The notes under the pieces are model-generated. The model ran no database searches. It saw only the letters and a program-made list of their open reading frames with translations, and was not told the origin of the DNA. A stretch of DNA of 54,310 bases from Photobacterium obscurum (GTDB taxonomy: Bacteria; Pseudomonadota; Gammaproteobacteria; Enterobacterales; Vibrionaceae): NCBI RefSeq assembly GCF_026191635.1, contig NZ_JAKRRW010000031.1, positions 1-54,310 on the forward strand, in the 5' to 3' direction. Position numbers and translations under genes: made by a program. This document shows positions 43,235 to 52,396 of this stretch, one piece after another (positions within the stretch are counted from its first letter, which is position 1; each line of letters opens with the position of its first letter).

Positions 43235-43691
43235 AAACGATGCCTTTGCTCAGTCTCATGTCGACATGTGGAATACCGTCTTCCAGATACTCCGGAGAGA
43301 TCGTTTCAAAACCATAGCGGCCATAGTAGCTTTGCAGATGGGATTGGGCACCGATATCGATAGTTTGATCCGGCCATAGGCGCTGGGCATGTCCAAGCCC
43401 AAGCTGCAGCAGCTCGTGACCGGTGCCGGTTCCCCGTACACAATCGGCTGTCAGCACACGGCCGATACTGGTATTGGCATAGGTGGTGCCGGGTGGCAGC
43501 AGCCTTAGGTAGGCAACGAGCTTATCATTTTGGTACCCCAGCAAGTGATGGATACCGGCCTGGCGATCACAGTCATCCAGCTCAGGGTAGGGACAGTTTT
43601 GTTCGACAACGAATACATCAACCCGAAGCTTGAGTAGGTCATAAAGCTGGTGGGTCGTGAGCTGTTCAAAAGGCAGGCATTGCCATTGCAT
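43227..43691 (-). CDS. elaA: ElaA-type GNAT N-acetyltransferase
   Basis: This 154-residue acyl-CoA acetyltransferase is close to E. coli ElaA. It opens with LYDLLKLRVDVFVVEQNCPYPELDDCD, continues with an acetyl-CoA loop IGRVLTADCVRGTGTGHELL, and has the C-terminal YYGRYGFE motif. The substrate is unknown. AAGGAG lies 7 bp before the ATG. It is coupled to the downstream DMT transporter, which hints that the product could be exported; that link is speculative. Confidence 0.88.
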   Translation of the reverse strand: MQWQCLPFEQLTTHQLYDLLKLRVDVFVVEQNCPYPELDDCDRQAGIHHLLGYQNDKLVAYLRLLPPGTTYANTSIGRVLTADCVRGTGTGHELLQLGLGHAQRLWPDQTIDIGAQSHLQSYYGRYGFETISPEYLEDGIPHVDMRLSKGIVCE

Positions 43692-43746
43692 CGCATTTCT
43701 CCTTGGCTGATAAAGGTTGATGGCAGCAGCTTAATCCCTGCTTGCT

Positions 43747-43778
43747 TGTTTGGCATTAACGAATGTTAATGCCAAACA
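43747..43778. repeat. 14-bp perfect palindrome between elaA and the Crp/Fnr gene
   Basis: TGTTTGGCATTAAC-gaat-GTTAATGCCAAACA is a perfect inverted repeat 18 bp past the regulator stop and 55 bp before the elaA start. Neither strand has a T run, so it does not look like a normal terminator. It is well placed to be an operator for elaA. Confidence 0.6.
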
Positions 43779-43796
43779 GAATAAGACAACATGGAA

Positions 43797-44375
43797 TTAT
43801 TCTTCTTCGAGGCGTTTTTTGATCCGGCTTAAACTAATAGGGGTGATCCCTAGGTAAGACGCGATTTGGTAATCTGCAATGCGGGGTAGTAGCTCCGGGA
43901 AGTTTTCCGTGAAAAGCTGGTAGCGTTCCTCAGGACTGTGCATCAGCATAAAGCGCTCTTTCTGTTCTTTATAGCTTAGCTGGCGTTCGAGCAGGCGAAG
44001 GTAGAGCGGATTTCCCTGTTCTCGCCACTGTTCAATCAGGCTGATTGGCAGCGCCAGTATCTTGCTGGCAGAGAGTGTCTCTAATAGGAAAGGAGAAGGG
44101 AGAGCGTTGATTAGGCTCTCGAAACCAACCAGAACATCTTGATCCCAATAAAACTCTTTGCTGAATTGTTTGCCATCTGCTGTGAGGTAGCAGGCATGAC
44201 AAAGCCCATCAAGCAGAAAGTAGCAGTATCCAGGCTTTTCACCTTGATTGAGCAGGACATGGCGGGTTGGTAATTCCATGGGCTCGGCAAGGGCGAGCGT
44301 CTCTTCAATAGTCTCTGGCGTGGCACCAAGTTGGTGGAGGAACTCTTGTAGGGCTTGTTTCATAATGGCTGTCAT
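43797..44375 (-). CDS. Crp/Fnr family transcriptional regulator
   Basis: This 192-residue regulator has an N-terminal cyclic-nucleotide-binding-type beta roll (VLLNQGEKPGYCYFLLDGLCHACYLTADGKQFSKEFY) and a C-terminal helix-turn-helix (IADYQIASYLGITPISLSRIKKRL). It lacks the Fnr cysteine cluster and the Crp cAMP signature, so the effector is unknown. It is transcribed toward elaA and the DMT gene, which it may control through the palindrome in between. Starts at 44375 or 44363 are both possible. Confidence 0.82.
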   Translation of the reverse strand: MTAIMKQALQEFLHQLGATPETIEETLALAEPMELPTRHVLLNQGEKPGYCYFLLDGLCHACYLTADGKQFSKEFYWDQDVLVGFESLINALPSPFLLETLSASKILALPISLIEQWREQGNPLYLRLLERQLSYKEQKERFMLMHSPEERYQLFTENFPELLPRIADYQIASYLGITPISLSRIKKRLEEE

Positions 44376-44420
44376 TTGGGTTGGGTATTGCTTTTAGTAT
44401 ATGAGTCCAAGCATCATAGC

Positions 44421-44450
44421 AAAAAAATACCGCGGGCTAAGCCGCGGTAT
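44421..44450 (-). terminator. Terminator of cpdB
   Basis: On the minus strand, ATACCGCGGC and GCCCGCGGTAT pair around a short loop and are followed by seven Ts. It lies 20 bp past the cpdB stop. Confidence 0.88.
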
Positions 44451-44469
44451 ATTCATGGGACATTAGCCG

Positions 44470-46431
44470 TTACTTTTGCAGGTCGATACGGTAAACCGCA
44501 AAGCCAACTTTGTCGGTTCCCACTTTTTCCATCGAGTACTGACCCTTGTCCTTAATAAATTGTGCTGCTTTATCGCTTGGTGACGTTTCAAACGTAACAT
44601 TCAGCTTCTTGTCACTTTTCAGAGGCGTGAAGTGCCAGTTGTTATCGGCACTTGGTGTCACCAGTCCTTTCTCTTTGCTGATCCGGCTGATGTAGTCGGC
44701 AACGACGGTACGGTTCTCATCTGGCGAGGCAAAGGCCACGAACGCTTCACCGGTACCGGCGAACTTACCGCTGTAAGCTCGGTAGTTATTAGTGGCGACG
44801 ATGAATGGCTGTGCCGGATCGACAGGCTTACCGTTGAATGTTAGATCCTGGATACGTGATGCTTTATCGTTGATCAGCTTACAGTCGCCGTCGTAACGGG
44901 CTGGCTGGGAGATATCAATACTGTAGTTAACGCCGTCGATAACATCGAAGTTATATGTGCGGAAGCCATCCCAGTTGATCAGGCCTTGCTGTTTGGTGCT
45001 GTTAAGGTCGATCTGATTAAACTGCCCAGCAGAACATTCCAGCCACTCTTTGACCTCTTTGCCGGTAACTTTCATTGCTACCAGGGTATTTGGATAGAGG
45101 TAAAGGTCAGCAGCATTACGGAAGGTCAGCTGGCCAGACTCGACTTCGGTGAAGTTTGTTGGATCGTTACCACGACCACCTGCCTTGAATGGTGCCGCTG
45201 CCGACAGAACAGGAATACCGTCGAGATCCGGGTCACCCTGAATAAAGCGTTCGACATAGTCTTTCTGGGCAAGGCTAACGATCTGTACGGTTGGATCGTC
45301 CTGAACCAGGGCCAAGAAGCTGTACATCACATCGTTCGCTTTGCCGATTGGCTGGTTCACGAATTCACGGGTGCCCTTGTGATCATCCATCACGGCAGCA
45401 ACCATCTTCTCGTCAGCTTCAACTAGGGCTTCTTTCTTATACTTGTCGAAGATTGGGCGAGCTTCGGTTTGTGCGCCAGTGACCGCCCACTCTCCCCCGT
45501 CTTTTTCCAGAACAAGATCCATCACGCCAAGGTGATCACCCCAGCGGCCTGGCATAACCGCGGCAACGCCGTTGATGGTGCCTTTCTCGATGTCGGTTTT
45601 CGGCAGGTTGGCGAATGCTTTGCTTGGGAAGACGGCATGCGAGTGACCAAAAGCAATCGCATCGATACCGTCAACTTCTGTGAGATAGTAAACCGAGTTT
45701 TCCGCCATCACTTTATACGGATCGGCAGAAACACCGGAGTGAGGAATTGCGACGATAACATCAGCACCCTCTGCTTTCATTTGCGGGACATATTTTTCAG
45801 CAGCCTGTTTGATATCTAGTGCTTCTACTTTACCTTCCAGGTTTTTCTTATCCCAGATAAGGATTTGCGGCGGTACAAAACCGATGTAACCGACTTTGAT
45901 TTCGTGTTCTACACCATCGGTATCTTTAAAGGTGTGCGGCTTGATAATGTAAGGGGTGAACATGTTCTTGCCTGTCTTCAGGTCAATCACGTTCGAGTTG
46001 ATATAAGGGAAGCCTGCACCTTCAAGAGAGGTTTTCAGGAAATCCAGGCCATAGTTGAACTCATGGTTACCAAGGTTACCGACATCATAGTTGAGCTGGT
46101 TCATGGCTTTATAAACTGGGTGAACTTCACCAGATTTGATGCCCTTGGCAGCCATATAGTCACCCATAGGGCTACCCTGAAGTAAATCACCGTTATCTAC
46201 CAGTACGCTGTTTGTGACCTCTGCTCGCGCTTCTTTGACTAGCGTCGCTGTACGAACAAGCCCTGTTTTCTGAGTAGGCTTGTCTTTGTAGTAGTCGTAA
46301 TCCATCACATTGGTGTGGATATCTGTCGTTTCTAGGATACGAAGCTTGATGGTTTCAGCCGTGGCAGGGCCTGCTAGTGTTAGCAGGCCACCAAGTACTG
46401 CAATCGACAGTGGCTTGGCAGATAGTTTCAT
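44470..46431 (-). CDS. cpdB: Periplasmic 2',3'-cyclic-nucleotide 2'-phosphodiesterase / 3'-nucleotidase CpdB
   Basis: CpdB hydrolyses 2',3'-cyclic nucleotides and 3'-nucleotides in the periplasm, including 3'-phospho-compounds linked to PAP. The 653-residue protein has a signal peptide (MKLSAKPLSIAVLGGLLTLAGPATA), a metallophosphatase domain (LETTDIHTN, DNGDLLQGSP, GNHEFNYG, GHSHAVFP) and a C-terminal 5'-nucleotidase domain. The frame runs upstream to 46554, but ATG 46431 has GGAG 7 bp before it and begins the signal peptide. In E. coli cpdB is next to cysQ. Here six sulfur genes lie between them. Confidence 0.95.
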   Translation of the reverse strand: MKLSAKPLSIAVLGGLLTLAGPATAETIKLRILETTDIHTNVMDYDYYKDKPTQKTGLVRTATLVKEARAEVTNSVLVDNGDLLQGSPMGDYMAAKGIKSGEVHPVYKAMNQLNYDVGNLGNHEFNYGLDFLKTSLEGAGFPYINSNVIDLKTGKNMFTPYIIKPHTFKDTDGVEHEIKVGYIGFVPPQILIWDKKNLEGKVEALDIKQAAEKYVPQMKAEGADVIVAIPHSGVSADPYKVMAENSVYYLTEVDGIDAIAFGHSHAVFPSKAFANLPKTDIEKGTINGVAAVMPGRWGDHLGVMDLVLEKDGGEWAVTGAQTEARPIFDKYKKEALVEADEKMVAAVMDDHKGTREFVNQPIGKANDVMYSFLALVQDDPTVQIVSLAQKDYVERFIQGDPDLDGIPVLSAAAPFKAGGRGNDPTNFTEVESGQLTFRNAADLYLYPNTLVAMKVTGKEVKEWLECSAGQFNQIDLNSTKQQGLINWDGFRTYNFDVIDGVNYSIDISQPARYDGDCKLINDKASRIQDLTFNGKPVDPAQPFIVATNNYRAYSGKFAGTGEAFVAFASPDENRTVVADYISRISKEKGLVTPSADNNWHFTPLKSDKKLNVTFETSPSDKAAQFIKDKGQYSMEKVGTDKVGFAVYRIDLQK

Positions 46432-46766
46432 GATTTTCTCCAGGATAAAGAACAGAAAAAGCGTGCTAAAGGTATCAAAAAATGTGTCGTATTTACGTGA
46501 ACTGGTTACCTTATTGTGTTCGGAATCTCGTTTTTTGCTTCGAAAGGCGGACAAAGTCGCATTATGCTCATGATTTCATCAGATTGGGTTTCGGGGAGTA
46601 ATACAAAAAAGGAATAACATAAGCCAAATCAACCTAGAGCAAATATGAATCGTGATGATATTTATCTGTAATGATTACTTTTTTTGGATCAGGGTATAGG
46701 CAGTTAGCATTTTGGCTTTCGTATTTCTCTTATTTAGCGTTTAGCCAAACTTTTTGGAATAAAAAA

Positions 46767-46784
46767 TGAAATTTTAGAATTTCA
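46767..46784. promoter_or_regulatory. Palindrome over the cysG -35 region
   Basis: TGAAATT-TTAG-AATTTCA is a perfect inverted repeat. It covers the position of the -35 box for the TATAGT at 46804-46809, where the -35 itself (TTCAGG) is poor. This arrangement suits an activator such as CysB, but CysB sites are loosely defined, so the identity is open. Confidence 0.4.
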
Positions 46785-46803
46785 GGTAATATCCTAGCCC
46801 GAC

Positions 46804-46809
46804 TATAGT
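46804..46809 (+). promoter_or_regulatory. Candidate -10 box of the cysG operon
   Basis: TATAGT lies 33 bp before the cysG ATG. A 17-bp spacer leads to TTCAGG (46781-46786), a weak -35, which suggests activation is needed. Confidence 0.45.
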
Positions 46810-46842
46810 GCCTTTTAGTTATAGGAATAGAGGGCGCTGGAC

Positions 46843-48258
46843 ATGGAATATTTGCCGATTTTTGCAGACTTAAAACGACGGCCATGCTTGGTTGTTGGCG
46901 GCGGCGAGATTGCATGGCGCAAAACTCGGATGTTGCTTAAGGCGGGAGCCGATGTAAAGGTCATTGCCCACGAGCTAAATGCCGATTTCCAGCAGGCCTT
47001 GCAGGCCGACAAAATTTCCTTCCTTGGTAAAGAGTTCGTTCCGTCCGATCTTGACGGCATATTCTTGGCCATTGCCGCTACGGATCGCAAGGCGGTAAAT
47101 GCCCTGGTCTATCAATCGGCAAACCAGCGTCAAGTGCTGGTCAATGTAGTTGACGATCCTCAGCGCTGTAGCTTTATCGTTCCTTCTATCGTCGATCGTT
47201 CGCCTGTCATTGTGGCTATTTCTTCGTCCGGACAAGCGCCTGTTCTTGCCCGTCTAATCCGCGAAAAGCTAGAAGCGCTCTTACCCCAGCACTTAGGCCG
47301 AATGGCTGAACTTGCAGGCCAGTTCCGCAGCCGGTTGGCGAAAACAGTGACCTCATTTTCAGCTCGCCGCCAGTTTTGGGAACAGGCTTTCGATGGCCGT
47401 TTTTCTGAACTGGTTGCCGCGGGACAGGAGCAGGCTGCCGAGCAGGAATTGGTTTTTCTATCACAGCAGCAACAGGTTTTGCCTCAAGGGCAAGTTGCGC
47501 TAATCGGTGCCGGTCCCGGTGATGCCGGGCTACTGACGCTACGTGCCTTGCAACTCATGCAACAGGCCGATGTCGTGCTTTATGACTACCTGGTATCAGA
47601 TGAGGTGATGGCATTGGTTCGCCGTGATGCTGAGCTGGTCTGTGTCGGCAAGAAAGCTGGCTTCCATAGTGTGCCGCAGGAAGAAACCAACCGCCTGATT
47701 GTTCATTATGCCGAGCAAGGCAAGCGTGTGGTTCGCCTCAAGGGGGGGGATCCCTTCGTCTTTGGTCGTGGCGGTGAAGAATTGGAAGTGTTGTTTGATG
47801 CCGGTATTCCTTTTCAGGTGGTGCCGGGTATTACTGCAGCTGCCGGGGCAACGGCCTACGCTGGGATCCCATTGACCCACCGTGATTATGCCCAGACCGC
47901 GATGTTTATTACCGGTCACCTGAAGCCCGATGGTGATCAGCTTGACTGGTCGACTCTTGCCCGCGGTAAACAAACGTTAGTGATTTATATGGGGCTGATG
48001 AAATCCAGCCACATCCAACAGCAGCTATTGGCTCACGGTCGTGCGACAGATACGCCTATCGCCATCATCGAACGTGGCACGCAGAAAACCCAGAAAGTAT
48101 TGAAAGGTCAGCTCGATGAGCTGGCTGAATTAGCTCAGCATGCTGCTTCACCGTCATTAATCGTGGTGGGAGAAGTGGTGAATTTATCAGATAAGCTACA
48201 TTGGTTCGGAAAGCAGGAACAGCAGCCGCAGCAGTCCGCTGTTGTGAAGCTGGCATAG
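46843..48258 (+). CDS. cysG: Siroheme synthase CysG (fused)
   Basis: CysG makes siroheme from uroporphyrinogen III for sulfite reductase. The 471-residue fusion has an N-terminal CysG-B part (NAD-dependent dehydrogenase and ferrochelatase; GGGEIAWRKTRML, SSSGQAPVLARLIREKLE) and a C-terminal SAM uroporphyrinogen methyltransferase (LIGAGPGDAGLLTLRALQ, RLKGGDPFVFGRGGEE, PGITAAAGATAYAGIPLTHR). It is the first gene of the second sulfur cluster and supplies CysI. Confidence 0.97.
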   Translation: MEYLPIFADLKRRPCLVVGGGEIAWRKTRMLLKAGADVKVIAHELNADFQQALQADKISFLGKEFVPSDLDGIFLAIAATDRKAVNALVYQSANQRQVLVNVVDDPQRCSFIVPSIVDRSPVIVAISSSGQAPVLARLIREKLEALLPQHLGRMAELAGQFRSRLAKTVTSFSARRQFWEQAFDGRFSELVAAGQEQAAEQELVFLSQQQQVLPQGQVALIGAGPGDAGLLTLRALQLMQQADVVLYDYLVSDEVMALVRRDAELVCVGKKAGFHSVPQEETNRLIVHYAEQGKRVVRLKGGDPFVFGRGGEELEVLFDAGIPFQVVPGITAAAGATAYAGIPLTHRDYAQTAMFITGHLKPDGDQLDWSTLARGKQTLVIYMGLMKSSHIQQQLLAHGRATDTPIAIIERGTQKTQKVLKGQLDELAELAQHAASPSLIVVGEVVNLSDKLHWFGKQEQQPQQSAVVKLA

Positions 48259-48274
48259 TATGGAGAGAAGAGTG

Positions 48275-49183
48275 ATGGACCCTAAACGTTTAACCCACCT
48301 CAAGCAGTTAGAAGCGGAGAGTATTCATATTATCCGTGAAGTGGCTGCTGAATTCGATAACCCCGTGATGATGTACTCCATCGGGAAAGATTCATCGGTG
48401 ATGTTGCACCTTGCCCGCAAGGCGTTCTATCCGGGCAAGATCCCATTCCCTCTTCTCCACGTAGATACCGACTGGAAATTTCGCGAGATGATCGAGTTTC
48501 GTGATCGTACGGCGGAGAAGTATGGCTTTGATTTGCTGGTGCATAAAAACCCTGAAGGGTTGGCGATGGGGATTAGCCCATTCACGCATGGCTCATCCAA
48601 GCATACCGACATCATGAAAACCCAAGGGCTGAAGCAGGCATTGAATAAATACGGCTTTGATGCTGCATTCGGTGGGGCGCGCCGTGACGAGGAGAAATCG
48701 CGGGCCAAGGAACGTGTCTATTCCTTCCGTGACAAGAACCATACCTGGGATCCTAAAAATCAACGTCCTGAGCTTTGGAAAACCTATAACGGTCAGATCA
48801 ACAAGGGGGAGAGTATTCGTGTTTTCCCGCTGTCCAATTGGACTGAGCTAGACATCTGGCAGTACATCTATCTTGAAGGCATTGAAATTGTACCGCTGTA
48901 CTTATCCGAAGTGCGGCCTGTGGTCGACCGTGATGGCATGTTGATCATGGTGGATGACGAACGTATGGAGCTGCAGCCTGGCGAGAAGATTGAGCACAAA
49001 AGTGTTCGTTTCCGTACCTTGGGTTGCTACCCACTGACCGGGGCGATCGAGTCGGAAGCCAATACGTTGCCGGGCATTATTGAAGAGATGCTGGTGGCGA
49101 CTTCCAGTGAACGCCAGGGGCGGGCGATTGATCATGATCAGTCAGGCTCGATGGAACTGAAAAAGCGTCAGGGTTACTTCTAA
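48275..49183 (+). CDS. cysD: Sulfate adenylyltransferase subunit 2, CysD
   Basis: CysD forms APS from sulfate and ATP, driven by GTP hydrolysis in CysN. From ATG 48275 it is 302 residues, the same length as E. coli CysD. It has the PP-loop YSIGKDSSVMLHLARKAFYP and GGARRDEEKSRAKER. GGAGA lies 8 bp before this start. The upstream ATG at 48260 comes before that ribosome-binding site and is rejected. It follows cysG by 16 bp and precedes cysN by 10 bp. Confidence 0.97.
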   Translation: MDPKRLTHLKQLEAESIHIIREVAAEFDNPVMMYSIGKDSSVMLHLARKAFYPGKIPFPLLHVDTDWKFREMIEFRDRTAEKYGFDLLVHKNPEGLAMGISPFTHGSSKHTDIMKTQGLKQALNKYGFDAAFGGARRDEEKSRAKERVYSFRDKNHTWDPKNQRPELWKTYNGQINKGESIRVFPLSNWTELDIWQYIYLEGIEIVPLYLSEVRPVVDRDGMLIMVDDERMELQPGEKIEHKSVRFRTLGCYPLTGAIESEANTLPGIIEEMLVATSSERQGRAIDHDQSGSMELKKRQGYF

Positions 49184-49193
49184 GGAAAGATAC

Positions 49194-50624
49194 ATGAACA
49201 GTCTTATTGAACAACAAGTGGCCGAGCTAGGCATCGAAGCTTATCTTGACCAACATCATAATAAATCACTGCTTAGATTCCTGACCTGTGGCTCGGTGGA
49301 TGATGGCAAGAGTACGTTGATTGGTCGTCTGCTTCATGACTCCCATCAGATTTATGAAGATCAGTTGGCGGCCATTCATACCGACAGCCAGAAAGTCGGA
49401 ACAACGGGTGACAAGCCTGACTTGGCGCTGTTAGTTGATGGCTTGCAGGCCGAGCGTGAGCAGGGCATTACTATCGATGTGGCTTACCGTTATTTCTCAA
49501 CCAAGAAACGTAAATTTATCATTGCCGATACGCCGGGGCATGAACAATATACCCGTAATATGGCAACGGGGGCATCGACGTGTGATGTGGCAGTGATCTT
49601 GATTGATGCACGTAAAGGTGTCTTGGATCAAACGCGTCGCCATTCTTATATCGCCAGCTTGCTGGGTATTCGTCATTTTGTGGTGGCGATTAACAAGATG
49701 GATTTGGTGGGCTTTGAACAGCAACGATTTGAAACGATTCGTGATGAGTATTTGGAATTTGCCGAGAAGCTGAATAAAGATATCGATATAAAGTTAGTGC
49801 CGCTTTCAGCGCTTGAGGGCGACAATGTCGTTAGCTTGAGTGAGAAAACGCCTTGGTATGATGGCGACTCTCTCCTGACGTTGCTCGAAGAGGTTGACTT
49901 CGGACAGGAGCGTGAAGCCGGTGATTTCCGTTTCCCTGTGCAATATGTCAATCGCCCTAACTTAGACTTCCGCGGTTTTGCCGGCACGATTGCTTCTGGG
50001 ATTGTAAAGGCAGGTGACAAAGTGAAAGCACTACCTTCCGGTAAAATCTCTACGATTGAACGTATTGTGACGTTTGATGGTGATCTGCCAGAAGCGCATC
50101 CTGGTCAGGCGGTAACATTAACCCTGACGGATGAGATTGATATTAGCCGTGGTGACACCATTGTAGCAGCAGAGGACGATGTACCACTCAGTAACCACTT
50201 GTTGGCCGATATTGTCTGGATGGCGGAAGCGCCACTAGAGGCTGGTCGTCAGTATGATATTAAAATCGCCGGTAAAAAAACAATCGGCTCAGTGCAAGCG
50301 ATTCGCCATCAAGTGGACATCAATAACCTGGACACTTTTGCGACTGAAGAATTACCACTGAACGGGATTGGCCTATGTGAAGTTACCCTTAATGAAGCCA
50401 TTGTTGTTGATGCTTACCAAAACAGTGCTGATACCGGCGGGTTCATTATTATCGATCGCCTGACCAATGTAACCGTTGGTGCGGGGATGGTACGTGAGGC
50501 TCTGGCAGATAAGGAAGGCCAACAAGATAGTCCGTTTAGTGCATTTGAAGTCGAGCTCAATGCGCTGATCCGTAAACACTTCCCACACTGGGACGTGAAA
50601 GACATCAGCAAGCTACTGGGATAA
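49194..50624 (+). CDS. cysN: Sulfate adenylyltransferase subunit 1 (GTPase), CysN
   Basis: CysN is the elongation-factor-like GTPase subunit of ATP sulfurylase. The 476-residue protein has the P-loop GSVDDGKSTLIGR, the switch region AEREQGITIDVAYRYF, DTPGHEQYTRNMATGAS and NKMDLV, followed by two EF-Tu-like beta-barrel domains. It is not fused to CysC, which is separate at 52397. Confidence 0.98.
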   Translation: MNSLIEQQVAELGIEAYLDQHHNKSLLRFLTCGSVDDGKSTLIGRLLHDSHQIYEDQLAAIHTDSQKVGTTGDKPDLALLVDGLQAEREQGITIDVAYRYFSTKKRKFIIADTPGHEQYTRNMATGASTCDVAVILIDARKGVLDQTRRHSYIASLLGIRHFVVAINKMDLVGFEQQRFETIRDEYLEFAEKLNKDIDIKLVPLSALEGDNVVSLSEKTPWYDGDSLLTLLEEVDFGQEREAGDFRFPVQYVNRPNLDFRGFAGTIASGIVKAGDKVKALPSGKISTIERIVTFDGDLPEAHPGQAVTLTLTDEIDISRGDTIVAAEDDVPLSNHLLADIVWMAEAPLEAGRQYDIKIAGKKTIGSVQAIRHQVDINNLDTFATEELPLNGIGLCEVTLNEAIVVDAYQNSADTGGFIIIDRLTNVTVGAGMVREALADKEGQQDSPFSAFEVELNALIRKHFPHWDVKDISKLLG

Positions 50625-50628
50625 CGGC

Positions 50629-52356
50629 ATGAGTTGGGAACAAGGAATGGTTCTTGCCATGTTAATGGTGATAGTAACCTGTCTGCTGACAACAAGGATC
50701 AAACCGGCGTATTTGTTTGCCGGAGTAGCTTTTGTCGGCTTTCAGGCAGGAATGATTGACTTGCCGACATTGGCTGGCAATTTTACTAACTCATCACTGC
50801 TAACTTTGGTACTACTGATCCTTGTTTCTGTTGCCTTGGAAAAAACACGCCTGATTAGTTGGGTTGGCCGCCAGATCTCACAAGGTGGCCAGTCAACCGT
50901 GGTGGCAAAGTTAGGGTTATCGACGGCGTTCCTGTCGTCATTTACCAATAACACCGCAGTCGTTGTGTCGCTGATTGGTGCCATCAAGCGAAATCAGCGC
51001 CACGCCCCCTCGCGATTGTTGATCCCACTTTCTTATACTGCGATTTTAGGTGGAACCCTGACGCTGATTGGGACTTCGACTAACCTCATCATTAACAGTT
51101 TTGTTGAAGATGCTGGGCTACCAAGCTTGGGCTTTTTTGCTCCGACAACTATAGGCTTGGCTGTACTGGTTATCGGGCTAGCTATCTTGATCCCGCTAAG
51201 TTATCTGTTACCTGTCTATGATGATCATAACCAAGATGATCTGCCTTACTTTCTCGAAGCCAGAATTGAAGGTGGTTCACCGCTTGCTGGCAAGACCATT
51301 GCCCAAAATGGTTTGCGGGCACTTCGTCGATTGTTTCTGGCAGAGGTGATCCGTAATGGTAAGACGATAGCGCCTGTATGTCCGGATACCCAATTAATGG
51401 CGGGTGATACATTGCTGTTTTGCGGTGATGTAGAGAGTGTCACCACCCTACAGGAAATTAAAGGCTTACATTTGTTTGGCCAGCATCACCTGAACGGTCA
51501 ATCAATGTTGGAAGTGATCGTGAGTCATTCAGCCGGTATTCGTGGCAAGACGCTTAAGAGCGTTCGCTTCAGAGAGCGCTTTGATGCTGTCGTTGTGGCT
51601 ATTCGTCGTGGTCACGAACGTTTGGCAGGTGGACTGGGTAATATCGAACTGCATGCCGGTGATACTTTGGTTGTTGTACCCGGCAAAACGTTTAATGAAA
51701 AAAAGCAGCAGCTTAACCGTGAATTTGTTTTGGTTAACGGCTTGGATTCCAGTGCGCGACTTGATGGCAGTAAAAGTATGGCTGTATTGGCCGGTTTCAT
51801 GGCGGTTATTGCCGCAGCCTTGCTGGATGTTCTGCCGATTATCAATGGGCTGACTGCCTATCTGCTGGCATTGGTAGCGACTGGTATTGTCTCTTTTGCT
51901 GAAATAAGACGACGGTTCCCGATCGATATCGTGGTGATTGTCGGTTCAGCCTTATCGTTAGCGCAGTTAATGCTTTCCAGTGGTTTGTCCGAACGAATGG
52001 GCAATATGCTCATGGCCTCATTTGAAGACTGGGGAATCTATGGTGCCTTGGTTGCGGTATATCTGCTGACGCTGGTGTTGACTGAACTGATAACCAACAA
52101 TGCAGCGGCGGCACTGTCGTTTCCTATTGCCTATAGTTTGGCTGTGAGCTACGGCGTTGATCCGATGCCGTTCATTATGGCCATTTTATTTGGGGCCAGT
52201 GCCAGTTTTATCTCTCCCTATGGCTACCAGACTAACTTGCTGGTTTATAGCGTCGGGAACTACAAGTTAAAAGATTATCTTAGAATAGGCTTACCGGTAT
52301 CGATTGTGTATTCAGTGGTTGTTCTTTCTTTGATCCCTCAATTATTTCCTTTTTAA
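50629..52356 (+). CDS. SLC13-family permease with TrkA-C domains, probable sulfate transporter
   Basis: This 575-residue inner-membrane transporter has about five membrane segments (1-190), two cytoplasmic RCK/TrkA_C domains (about 205-290 and 295-380), and about six more segments (395-575). LSSFTNNTAVVVSLIGAI and GGTLTLIGTSTNLIIN match the paired substrate and sodium motifs of the DASS/SLC13 family, repeated as ELITNNAAAALSFPIAYSLA near the end. It lies 4 bp after cysN and before cysC, so sodium-coupled sulfate uptake is the natural inference. A di-acid substrate cannot be excluded from sequence alone. Confidence 0.88.
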   Translation: MSWEQGMVLAMLMVIVTCLLTTRIKPAYLFAGVAFVGFQAGMIDLPTLAGNFTNSSLLTLVLLILVSVALEKTRLISWVGRQISQGGQSTVVAKLGLSTAFLSSFTNNTAVVVSLIGAIKRNQRHAPSRLLIPLSYTAILGGTLTLIGTSTNLIINSFVEDAGLPSLGFFAPTTIGLAVLVIGLAILIPLSYLLPVYDDHNQDDLPYFLEARIEGGSPLAGKTIAQNGLRALRRLFLAEVIRNGKTIAPVCPDTQLMAGDTLLFCGDVESVTTLQEIKGLHLFGQHHLNGQSMLEVIVSHSAGIRGKTLKSVRFRERFDAVVVAIRRGHERLAGGLGNIELHAGDTLVVVPGKTFNEKKQQLNREFVLVNGLDSSARLDGSKSMAVLAGFMAVIAAALLDVLPIINGLTAYLLALVATGIVSFAEIRRRFPIDIVVIVGSALSLAQLMLSSGLSERMGNMLMASFEDWGIYGALVAVYLLTLVLTELITNNAAAALSFPIAYSLAVSYGVDPMPFIMAILFGASASFISPYGYQTNLLVYSVGNYKLKDYLRIGLPVSIVYSVVVLSLIPQLFPF

Positions 52357-52396
52357 ATTCTACCTATTAATAGAACGTCTCGAAACGGAGTTTATT

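Larger units (their letters stand above)
46432..46842. other. Divergent intergenic region cpdB / cysG
   Basis: These 411 bp hold the promoters of two divergent units. On the cysG side a TATAGT -10 (46804-46809) and a perfect 7-bp inverted repeat (46767-46784) are visible. On the cpdB side I see no strong promoter or CRP site. There is no gene. Confidence 0.5.

Noticed and set aside
46480..46510. CRP site before cpdB
   Set aside because: ATGTGTCGTATTTACGTGAA has one passable half only, and the second half does not match TCACA.
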